Shown here one piece after another: positions 58,143 to 64,000 of a stretch of DNA of 64,000 nt. The notes under the pieces are model-generated. The model was not told where the DNA came from. It ran no database searches and saw only the letters and a list, made by a program, of their open reading frames with translations. Source of the DNA: Prevotella sp. HUN102 (GTDB lineage Bacteria; Bacteroidota; Bacteroidia; Bacteroidales; Bacteroidaceae). A program made the position numbers and the translations under genes. The DNA lies in NCBI RefSeq assembly GCF_000688375.1, contig NZ_JIAF01000004.1, positions 1,426,001 through 1,490,000 on the forward strand. Direction: 5' to 3'. Numbering within the stretch: position 1 is the first letter of the stretch; each line of letters begins with the position of its first letter.

Positions 58143-60197
58143 ATGAAGAAACAAATAAGTTTATTTGCATTTTCCATATTGCTTTCCACTTCTCTGGTGG
58201 CACAAACCATCCGTAATCATTCTCCAAAACTCACTTCACGCACCATATCTGCACAACTCACGGAAAAAAAGCAATATGTTAATGCTTTCCTTATATTCAA
58301 GGAAAATGCGAACATCCAATCTCTTGTATCACGCTACGACATTCATCTTAATGTTAAAGTGGGCAACAGATATACGGCTTTGATACCTTTACAGATGGTG
58401 GATTCCATTGCCGATGAACCTTCTATATCGCAAATTGATATTGGTGATACCACACGTCCTATGTTGGACTCTGTTCGCATACTGACACATATCGATGCTG
58501 TTCACGATGGAGGTTCTGGTTTGACAAGCTCTTACAAAGGTAAGAATGTTATTGTCGGCGTGATAGATACAGGATTTGATTTTTCACATCCGAACTTTAA
58601 AGATGCATCGGGTAACAGCCGTATTCTCTGCGCTTGGGATCAAAGCAATCAGGTAGTATCAGAGAATGCCTATGGATATGGACGTATATACGATTCAACT
58701 TCAGCAGTCCTTGCAGCAGCCCACGATCAATCATTCGACACACACGGAACTCACGTGGCAGGTATAGCGGCAGGTAGTGCGTCAGGCAATTACAAAGGTA
58801 TGGCTCCCGAAGCCGATATAGTACTTGTTGCAACCAATAAAACCGAACAGGGAATTGTAGACGGTGTGGATTTTCTGTTGAAGTATGCCGAAGCACAGAA
58901 GAAGCCAATTGTTATCAACATTAGTTTTGGAGTGGTTTTAGGCTATAAGGATGGCTCTGGTACACTCGCTTCGATGATCGACGGTCTTTTGGCTAATAAA
59001 AAAGGAGTGCTGCTTGCCATTGCTACGGGGAATGAAGGACACCGTGCAGCAACTTTGAGAACTAATTCCACCCTGAAAAGTTTCTGGAATGTACCTAAAT
59101 ATGGTCGCGACAATATGTTTGTGATGGGAGAAAAAGACGGGAATTATACACTTAAGCTTACCCTTCGCAATACAAAAAACAACGATGAACTGTTTGCTCA
59201 GACTTTTTCTACAGCGACTGAGTGGACACAAAGCTATACAAAATTCGGAACTTCGGATGCAGCAAACTCACAACTTACTGTATCTTCAATGCTAAACGCA
59301 CAGACAGGCCGTCCTGCGCTTTCGCTCAATTTGATATATAGATGTGCTGAAAATGAAGTATGGGAAATAGATATGACAGCTCAAGATGGTTATATGATGG
59401 CTAACTGTGATTATGGAACATTCAGTTCCAATGGCAAATTTGGTTTTTCAGAAGGTTCCAATGTCTCTTCTGTCGCCTCGACTGCCACTGGAAACGAACC
59501 TATTGCTGTCGGAGCGTATGTTAGCAAGCGTTATTATACTGATATTATGGGTAAAAAACAGGATATGAAATGGCAGAAGGATGCACTCTATCCTATGTCT
59601 GGACAAGGTCCAACATTTGATGGACGTATAAAACCAGATGTTGTAGCTCCGGGCGCAGCTGTTGTTTCTTCTTTCAATTCATATGCAGCTTCTTATAGTA
59701 TACCGAACAACCTTAAAACGCATTCCATAATAAGCGATGGGCGTAACTACTGTTGGGGAGTAGCCTATGGAACCTCTATGGCAACACCGGTTGTAGCAGG
59801 TACTATGGCTTTGTGGCTGGAAGCCAAGAATGATCTCACTGCTGCTGAAGTGAGGGATTTACTCAGCACTTCTGTAACTGATGGGTTTACTTCAACTGTA
59901 CCCAACAATGCCTATGGACGAGGAAAACTCAATGCTTTGGAAGGATTGAAAAAATTGGTTGAGACAGCATCCGTCAGCAGTATTCCATCAGATGCTTCCG
60001 AATTGCATTATATGTATGATTCCGCTGCACGTTCCATTATAGCTCTTGGGGCAAACTCCATTCAGCTTTATACGGCATCGGGTATACTCATCAAACGCAC
60101 TGAAGGCAATAGGATGCAATTAGGCAATGTTCCTTCAGGCATTTACGTTGTGCATATCAAGGGAAATACCGTAAAATCTGTAAAGATTAAAATTTAA
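58143..60197 (+). CDS. subtilisin-family (S8) serine protease with type IX-like tail
   Basis: A 684-residue exported peptidase. Signal peptide to SLVAQ, an inhibitor-like pro-region (VNAFLIFKENANIQSLVSRY), then the catalytic domain: Asp142 in VIDTGFDFSHP, His201 in DTHGTHVAG, the oxyanion Asn in ATGNEG and Ser545 in GTSMATPVVAG. A ~150-residue insert (FWNVPKYGRDN ... SEGSNVSSVA) separates Asn and Ser, as in Bacteroidota secreted subtilases. The last ~75 residues resemble a sorting domain (QLYTASGILIKRTEG, PSGIYVVHIKG). ATG 58143 is the start. Confidence 0.93.
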   Translation: MKKQISLFAFSILLSTSLVAQTIRNHSPKLTSRTISAQLTEKKQYVNAFLIFKENANIQSLVSRYDIHLNVKVGNRYTALIPLQMVDSIADEPSISQIDIGDTTRPMLDSVRILTHIDAVHDGGSGLTSSYKGKNVIVGVIDTGFDFSHPNFKDASGNSRILCAWDQSNQVVSENAYGYGRIYDSTSAVLAAAHDQSFDTHGTHVAGIAAGSASGNYKGMAPEADIVLVATNKTEQGIVDGVDFLLKYAEAQKKPIVINISFGVVLGYKDGSGTLASMIDGLLANKKGVLLAIATGNEGHRAATLRTNSTLKSFWNVPKYGRDNMFVMGEKDGNYTLKLTLRNTKNNDELFAQTFSTATEWTQSYTKFGTSDAANSQLTVSSMLNAQTGRPALSLNLIYRCAENEVWEIDMTAQDGYMMANCDYGTFSSNGKFGFSEGSNVSSVASTATGNEPIAVGAYVSKRYYTDIMGKKQDMKWQKDALYPMSGQGPTFDGRIKPDVVAPGAAVVSSFNSYAASYSIPNNLKTHSIISDGRNYCWGVAYGTSMATPVVAGTMALWLEAKNDLTAAEVRDLLSTSVTDGFTSTVPNNAYGRGKLNALEGLKKLVETASVSSIPSDASELHYMYDSAARSIIALGANSIQLYTASGILIKRTEGNRMQLGNVPSGIYVVHIKGNTVKSVKIKI

Positions 60198-60306
60198 TCA
60201 AGAGAATATTCTGCATCTACCTTGCCTATTGCATCCGACGAGCTGCAGAAGATATATAATAATTTATATTGTATTACACCGTTGAATAAGAGTTCCTACT
60301 TGACTT

Positions 60307-60357
60307 GTAGCGCATACATAGCTTTTCGTTTATGTGAGGAAACTAAGTATGCGCTAC
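60307..60357 (+). terminator. hairpin after the subtilase gene
   Basis: GTAGCGCATAC (60307-60317) and GTATGCGCTAC (60347-60357) are exact inverse copies, 29 bases apart. There is no clean T-run, so a terminator role is likely but not certain. Confidence 0.5.
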
Positions 60358-60422
60358 GTATATTTGTTATGCTGTTTAAAATATTTTAGCGCCTTTATTA
60401 AACTTGTATTACCTAAAATGAC

Positions 60423-60453
60423 TTGCATTATTAGATTATAAATGTTATATTTG
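60423..60453 (+). promoter_or_regulatory. promoter of the first tiny membrane protein gene
   Basis: TTG at 60423-60425, 20 bases, TATATTTG at 60446-60453. The leader after it (TATTGAAATAAACATTAGGATTATGGAACT) is repeated almost exactly at 60681-60707. Confidence 0.75.
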
Positions 60454-60475
60454 TATTGAAATAAACATTAGGATT

Positions 60476-60637
60476 ATGGAACTGATACAAGGTATATCGT
60501 TTATAATAGCTCTTGTGCTTATGCCTTTTCTGTGCAGAGGGGAGAATTGGGTAATCAAGCTAATGTATTTTATCTGTATGACGGTGTTTACTCCGATACT
60601 TGGCTATCTGATTTATCGCTATATAATGAAGCACTAA
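60476..60637 (+). CDS. 53-residue membrane protein
   Basis: A tiny protein (MELIQGISFIIALVLMPFLC... ending YRYIMKH) with two hydrophobic helices separated by CRGENWVIK. It is too small for family assignment. It has a proper promoter and a leader shared with the next gene, and both products begin MEL, which argues for real expression and a duplication origin. Confidence 0.6.
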   Translation: MELIQGISFIIALVLMPFLCRGENWVIKLMYFICMTVFTPILGYLIYRYIMKH

Positions 60638-60672
60638 AATCTTTAATTCTGCCCTATATAGCAGCCTTTTAC

Positions 60673-60680
60673 TATTTTTG
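60673..60680 (+). promoter_or_regulatory. -7 box of the second tiny membrane protein gene
   Basis: TATTTTTG at 60673-60680, followed by CATTGAAATAAACATTGAATTATGGAACT, the near-copy of the leader at 60454-60481. No TTG box at the ideal distance. Confidence 0.55.
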
Positions 60681-60701
60681 CATTGAAATAAACATTGAAT
60701 T

Positions 60702-60947
60702 ATGGAACTATTCTATATTCTTTATGCTGTTCTTCTGATAGTCCTTGCTCCCTTCCTTACCATAGGAATCGGATGTATGGGGTTTCTTTTCTTCTTTGCT
60801 CTTTCAATGGGAATACCGGTTATCGGTCCGGTGCTCTGGGCGTGGCTTTGGTCGCCGGGAAACAAGACGCAGAATGTTCGACTCACGATAGCTTTGCACA
60901 TTCTTGTAGCCTGCCTTATCCTTATATGGCTGCTCTCGACTACTTAA
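60702..60947 (+). CDS. 81-residue membrane protein
   Basis: A hydrophobic protein with two to three helices (YILYAVLLIVLAPFLTIGIG, FFFALSMGIPVIGPVLWAWL, LTIALHILVACLILIWLL) and one short polar loop (SPGNKTQNV). No family is recognised. It is related in context, though weakly in sequence, to the preceding 53-residue protein. A longer frame on the same strand in another phase is a shadow. Confidence 0.6.
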   Translation: MELFYILYAVLLIVLAPFLTIGIGCMGFLFFFALSMGIPVIGPVLWAWLWSPGNKTQNVRLTIALHILVACLILIWLLSTT

Positions 60948-61462
60948 TCTTCCCATCCTTTGTTATCTTTGTTTGTTCTGCGATAATGGAAAAATTCATT
61001 CACATTCTTTCTTCCTTTCTCCGTTTACGAAACCTTATGAAACTTCGGAATTTTCCAACTGACAATCTCACTAGTTGCCATCTGTCAGTTCTAAGAATAT
61101 TTTCAGGAATTTTATTCTTTGAGTGAAATGCCTCGTTGAACAACCTTTTAATGATGAAACAGGAATTTGCCAATTTTTGCCAACCTCAAATTGCCCGATA
61201 AAGAAAAAAGGAGCTGACTATCAGCTCCTTTTTTCTTTATATAAGTCGGGATGAGGCGATTTACGAAAGCAAATATTTTATTGTTAACTCATTGATAATC
61301 AACAGGGACTTTTTTTGTTATACATCTTTTGTCACCGATTTGTCGCCGATTACAGGAATCTTGAAACTATTTAAAAATCAAACATTTGAGTGATTTTTCA
61401 TTTTTAGATATTGACAACAATATCGTATTTTTACTCTTTCGATGTTTTGGAATACATCCTTA
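60948..61462. other. gap with a terminator; left edge of the phage-like region
   Basis: Apart from the terminator at 61201-61237 I see no gene here. From about 61250 the sequence becomes AT-rich and contains TTGTCACCGATTTGTCGCCGA (near 61330) and a TTTGAGTGATTTT (near 61385) that matches one half of the operator palindrome at 61860. The attachment site of the element may lie here, but no second copy is in the window. Confidence 0.4.
61201..61237. terminator. bidirectional terminator
   Basis: AAGAAAAAAGGAGCTGA (61201-61217) pairs perfectly with TCAGCTCCTTTTTTCTT (61221-61237) around a CTA loop. Confidence 0.93.
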
Positions 61463-61828
61463 TCAGCCGACATTTGCCACTTTGGGGGAAGACGCTTCAG
61501 ATATGTCCTGTACCAGTTTTGATGTCAGTCGATCTATTGTTTTTTGTTGGTTTTCTATGGTTTTTTGCTGTGTCGCTATAATCGAATAGAGCTTCTTTTT
61601 ATCTGTATCAGTTTCACTTTTCTCCCCCATAACAAGCCAATTAGCATCAACCCAATCAAAGTTCTCTACGATTTTCACAATAATATCGTAACTTGGCTTA
61701 TTCCGATCTTTTGTAATACTTCGAATAGTCTGGTCGCCAATATCCATTTTTTTCGCAAAGGAACTAACTGTATGCCCCTCTTTTTCAATAATATAGCGAA
61801 TCCTATCGTTAATTGTTTCTTGTTCCAT
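61463..61828 (-). CDS. phage-type HTH repressor
   Basis: A 121-residue XRE/Cro-C1-type regulator. The N-terminal helix-turn-helix (SSFAKKMDIGDQTIRSITKDR) is followed by IIVKIVENFDWVDANWLVMG, typical of phage repressors. The C-terminal half is a coiled coil (KKLYSIIATQQKTIENQQKTIDRL) for dimerisation. It is divergent from a cro-like gene with a palindromic operator between them, the layout of a lysogeny switch. Confidence 0.85.
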   Translation of the reverse strand: MEQETINDRIRYIIEKEGHTVSSFAKKMDIGDQTIRSITKDRNKPSYDIIVKIVENFDWVDANWLVMGEKSETDTDKKKLYSIIATQQKTIENQQKTIDRLTSKLVQDISEASSPKVANVG

Positions 61829-61859
61829 TAATTCTATAGAAATTTAGATAATTAAAATA

Positions 61860-61880
61860 TTGAGTGAAATAATCACTCAA
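61860..61880. promoter_or_regulatory. palindromic operator between repressor and cro-like genes
   Basis: TTGAGTGA (61860-61867) and TCACTCAA (61873-61880) are perfect inverse copies with a 5-base centre. It lies 32 bases upstream of the repressor start. A half-site TTGAGTGATT also occurs near 61386 at the 3' end of the repressor gene, and CGTAA/TTACG (near 61920) is a second small palindrome. Confidence 0.65.
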
Positions 61881-61991
61881 ATGTTTTCGTATTCCAAAAA
61901 TATTTTGCACTTTTGCATCACGTAATATTTTTTACGCTACGAAAATAGTAAAAACATTTGATGTAGCAATGAAAACAATAAAAAAAAACAA

Positions 61992-62189
61992 ATGGAATTC
62001 AAAGAGTATGTTAATTCTCTCCCTAATCAAAGGGATGAACTTATGGAAAATTTAGCTACCCTCTGCAGAGTATCAAAGATAACTGTCTATAGGTGGTTTC
62101 GAGGGGATTTTCTTCCTGATGCACTCAAAAGAAAAGTTATTGCCGATTATCTTCAAATATCTGAAAAAGAGTTGTGGCCAAATGTGTGA
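61992..62189 (+). CDS. Cro-like DNA-binding protein
   Basis: A 65-residue protein with one helix-turn-helix (ATLCRVSKITVYRWFRGDFLPDAL, then ADYLQISEKELWP). The small size, divergent position and position first in the rightward unit fit a Cro-type switch protein of a temperate phage or integrative element. Confidence 0.75.
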   Translation: MEFKEYVNSLPNQRDELMENLATLCRVSKITVYRWFRGDFLPDALKRKVIADYLQISEKELWPNV

Positions 62190-62310
62190 TGAATGCAAAA
62201 ACTGCCAATATCACCGAAATTGTATTAACGGATTATACTGTATGAAGATTAAAAAGTATGTGCAGTATGCCCACAGTAAGAAATGTGAATCAACAACAGA
62301 GAATCAATGA
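62182..62310 (+). CDS. 42-residue cysteine-rich protein
   Basis: Begins MCDECKNCQYHRNCINGLYC, overlapping the end of the cro-like gene by 8 bases. Six Cys residues with two CxxC pairs suggest a small zinc-binding fold. It ends in the ATGA overlap with the next gene, so it is translationally coupled on both sides. Confidence 0.6.
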   Translation: MCDECKNCQYHRNCINGLYCMKIKKYVQYAHSKKCESTTENQ

Positions 62311-62576
62311 AAGCAAAAGATTTTGAAAAAGCGATAGATGCTCTCAGTGCAGATATAACTATCGACGAGATGAAGCTACAACATTCCAATGTCAGACAGG
62401 TCAATGCCCATACAAACAGCCAATTGGTAGTATGGGATGAATATGGTCGGGCTTTTTCTGCCAGTAGAGAAAGCAAAAAAGATATATTCCTTACAAATGG
62501 AGAGGATGGAAATATCGTCTGTAAATCCGGATTTCCATTGAGCAGGGATAAAAGTTTTGATCTCAAATTCGAATAA
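62307..62576 (+). CDS. 89-residue hypothetical protein
   Basis: Its ATG overlaps the previous stop (ATGA). N-terminal helical part (KAKDFEKAIDALSADITIDEM), then a beta-rich part (NSQLVVWDEYGRAFSAS...). No family recognised. One of a run of small coupled genes in the early region of the element. Confidence 0.6.
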   Translation: MKAKDFEKAIDALSADITIDEMKLQHSNVRQVNAHTNSQLVVWDEYGRAFSASRESKKDIFLTNGEDGNIVCKSGFPLSRDKSFDLKFE

Positions 62577-62578
62577 TT

Positions 62579-62743
62579 ATGACCAGTATAAGAAAAGTAA
62601 GGAAAGCTTTTAAACGCAAGAATGGTATTAAGGTGTTCAGTATTCGCTTTAAATCTAAAAACGGACGTATATCCTTCACTCCAACGATGAAAAAGATACT
62701 CAGGCAAAACATTACTGAACTATTCAGAAATAAATTAAAATAA
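62579..62743 (+). CDS. 54-residue basic protein
   Basis: A very Lys/Arg-rich small protein (MTSIRKVRKAFKRKNGIKVF..., ending LFRNKLK) starting two bases after the previous gene's stop. It could bind nucleic acid. It is supported only by tight spacing within the unit. Confidence 0.5.
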   Translation: MTSIRKVRKAFKRKNGIKVFSIRFKSKNGRISFTPTMKKILRQNITELFRNKLK

Positions 62744-62748
62744 CCGTT

Positions 62749-62988
62749 ATGTATATAGACAAAGACAGTTGGGGCAAGTTCTCCGTCAATGATTTAAGCG
62801 AAAAAGATCTCCGTCTGCTCCACGAAGCACTGAAGATGTATGTACAGCAGAATCTTGGGCGCATCCATCCGGCCGATGGTGCGAGGATATTTCGCTTCGA
62901 CTGCGAGTATTCACAGGTTCTGCATCCTGATGGAAAGAGCAAGGGTGCAGGCATGGAACGAATGCTTGACGTGAAACACAATACTTAA
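62749..62988 (+). CDS. 79-residue hypothetical protein
   Basis: Starts five bases after the preceding gene. Sequence (SWGKFSVNDLSEKDLRLLHEAL ... NLGRIHPADGARIFRFDC) is mixed helical/strand with no motif that I recognise. GC content rises here compared with the preceding tiny genes. Confidence 0.6.
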   Translation: MYIDKDSWGKFSVNDLSEKDLRLLHEALKMYVQQNLGRIHPADGARIFRFDCEYSQVLHPDGKSKGAGMERMLDVKHNT

Positions 62989-63022
62989 TTTTGCCTTTGT
63001 AAAAAGCTATCAATAACTGTAT

Positions 63023-63424
63023 ATGGAAATGCACAAGAACAACAGGAGATGGACCGATGAAGATGCAGCGTATGTGAGGCTGCATCTCGGCAAGGCCTCG
63101 CTTGAAGATATGGCAGCGGACCTGAGGCGCAGCCCAATGTCCGTCAGGCTCTACATTCTGAGAAACCGGCTGACAACCGGACAAGCAGTAAGACGCAATC
63201 TGCTGCTTGAAATGCTCAAGATGAAATTCAGACATCCCGAGGATTTCAGCCCGACAAGAGCCTTTTATGAAGAAACGGGCATCGGGCAGCGCAGGTACTG
63301 GAATCTATACTTCGGTCGAAAAGCCATTACAGAGAAAGAATATGCAGCTGTGGCAGAATATCTTGGAGTAACTATAAACGAGGCTTTCCAGTCCCGTCAG
63401 TTGGAACTGTTTGAGGAGAAATAA
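63023..63424 (+). CDS. DNA-binding-like protein of 133 residues
   Basis: The N-terminal half (NNRRWTDEDAAYVRLHLGKA, SLEDMAADLRRSPMSVRLYILR) looks like a SANT/Myb-type helix-turn-helix. The C-terminal half (YEETGIGQRRYWNLYFGRKAITEKEY, AAVAEYLGVT) resembles a second HTH. It probably regulates or helps replication of the element; the primase-like gene starts one base after its stop codon. Confidence 0.65.
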   Translation: MEMHKNNRRWTDEDAAYVRLHLGKASLEDMAADLRRSPMSVRLYILRNRLTTGQAVRRNLLLEMLKMKFRHPEDFSPTRAFYEETGIGQRRYWNLYFGRKAITEKEYAAVAEYLGVTINEAFQSRQLELFEEK

Positions 63425-63425
63425 T

Positions 63426-64000
63426 ATGATAGACAAATTATTCATTGAAAAGGTAAAATCAGCTCTGGACATCGTGAATGTAGTGGAGTCATTTACTCAC
63501 CTGCATAAAGCAGGGGCAAACTATAAAGGGGTCTGCCCATTTCACGATGATCATACCCCGTCGATGGTGGTAAGTCCGGCAAGACAGACTTATCACTGCT
63601 TTGTCTGTGGAGCAAGTGGTGATGTCATCTCGTTCATTCAGCATCACCTGAACATAACCTTCGTGGAAGCCTTGCGATGGTGTGCCAGTCAAGCCGGACT
63701 GGAGTTCCCCGTGAAGGAAATGACACCAGAGGAGGAAGCACTGTACAGAAAAAAAGAGTCACAACGCATTGCCATAGACGCTGCTGCCAGGCTTTTTCAG
63801 AAGAATCTGCCACAGGCTGAGTCGTTTCTTATCGCCCGAGGCTATGCCATTACTGATAAGGCTCTTGCCGATTTCGGAATCGGATATGCACCTGTTGGCA
63901 ATGTTGCAATGACGGAGCTTACAAAGGCAGGCTATTCGTTGGAACGACTTCAGGAAGTAGATATCATAGGCAGCAATGAAGGACGCACTTATGACAGGTT
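63426..64000 (+). CDS. CHC2 zinc-finger DNA primase, 3'-truncated by window edge
   Basis: The first ~191 residues of a DnaG-like primase: DIVNVVESFTHLHKAGANYKGVCPFHDDHTPS (here the Cys/His pair CPFH), then TYHCFVCGASGDVISFI with the last two zinc Cys, and an N-terminal catalytic-core segment (FLIARGYAITDKALADFGIGYAP). It is an accessory-element primase rather than chromosomal dnaG, judged by its position after a repressor/cro switch and small genes. The gene runs off the window. Confidence 0.88.
   Translation, partial: MIDKLFIEKVKSALDIVNVVESFTHLHKAGANYKGVCPFHDDHTPSMVVSPARQTYHCFVCGASGDVISFIQHHLNITFVEALRWCASQAGLEFPVKEMTPEEEALYRKKESQRIAIDAAARLFQKNLPQAESFLIARGYAITDKALADFGIGYAPVGNVAMTELTKAGYSLERLQEVDIIGSNEGRTYDR

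Noticed and set aside
61386..61589. 67-codon plus-strand frame at the left edge of the phage-like region
   Set aside because: Antisense to the repressor's coiled-coil end, hydrophobic by chance, no ribosome binding site.

Overview
The window looks like chromosomal DNA of a member of the Bacteroidota, most likely Prevotella in the broad sense. The evidence is: Bacteroidota-type promoters (a TTG or TTTG box about 20 bases before TAnnTTTG) in front of many genes; a PorT-like protein together with secreted proteins that end in type IX secretion sorting-like tails; a TonB receptor paired with a surface lipoprotein; a histidine pathway ending in a fused FtcD; and a folD-korDABC cluster typical of anaerobic members of the phylum. 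The species assignment is inference. I see no rRNA, tRNA or CRISPR array.

Layout. 1-9.4 kb: the 3' part of aroC; a 1-kb intergenic region rich in structure (candidate small RNA, a large palindrome, a dispersed repeat); a periplasmic esterase; an M48 protease lipoprotein; an NfeD/SPFH membrane pair; a WecB-like epimerase with eroded catalytic motifs; an EEP-family hydrolase; and a DAHP synthase-chorismate mutase fusion. 9.4-17.4 kb: a TPR protein, a secreted protein, a copper chaperone/ATPase pair in which the ATPase seems to lack most of its nucleotide-binding domain, a beta-barrel protein, and a mutarotase-like protein without the usual catalytic residues. 17.7-24.5 kb: the histidine utilisation operon (ftcD, hutU, hutH, hutI). 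24.5-31.8 kb: an AT-rich island with a putative modified-base-reading PD-(D/E)XK nuclease, then a TonB receptor, a propeller-like lipoprotein and a TetR regulator that look like one uptake locus. 31.9-38.2 kb: ffh, folD, a tiny TPR gene and korDABC, probably one transcription unit. 38.4-49.1 kb: an OmpA porin, a nitroreductase with MsrBA, a Ca2+ ATPase, a 55-residue ferredoxin, PorT, an AmpG-like transporter, MutY and a small lipoprotein. 49.3-56.2 kb: purH (cyclohydrolase domain only) followed by the cell-shape operon mreB-mreC-mreD-mrdA-rodA. 56.8-61 kb: two secreted proteins with type IX tails (a GLUG-repeat protein and a subtilase) and two tiny membrane proteins behind a duplicated promoter-leader. 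61.4-64 kb: the start of a phage or integrative element, with divergent repressor/cro-like genes, a run of tiny overlapping ORFs and a CHC2-type primase cut by the window end.

Systems that work together: ftcD-hutUHI degrade histidine to glutamate with the one-carbon unit passed to folate, and folD interconverts the resulting folate species. korDABC with ferredoxin carries out 2-oxoacid oxidation. mreBCD-mrdA-rodA build the lateral wall. The PorT-like protein would help export the proteins that carry type IX-like tails.

The most noteworthy non-gene signals are a seven-copy dispersed intergenic repeat of about 130 bp built from CGAAGAATG modules in both orientations, two strictly periodic 22- and 23-bp tandem arrays, and a terminator-shaped hairpin inside the first codons of the TonB receptor gene.
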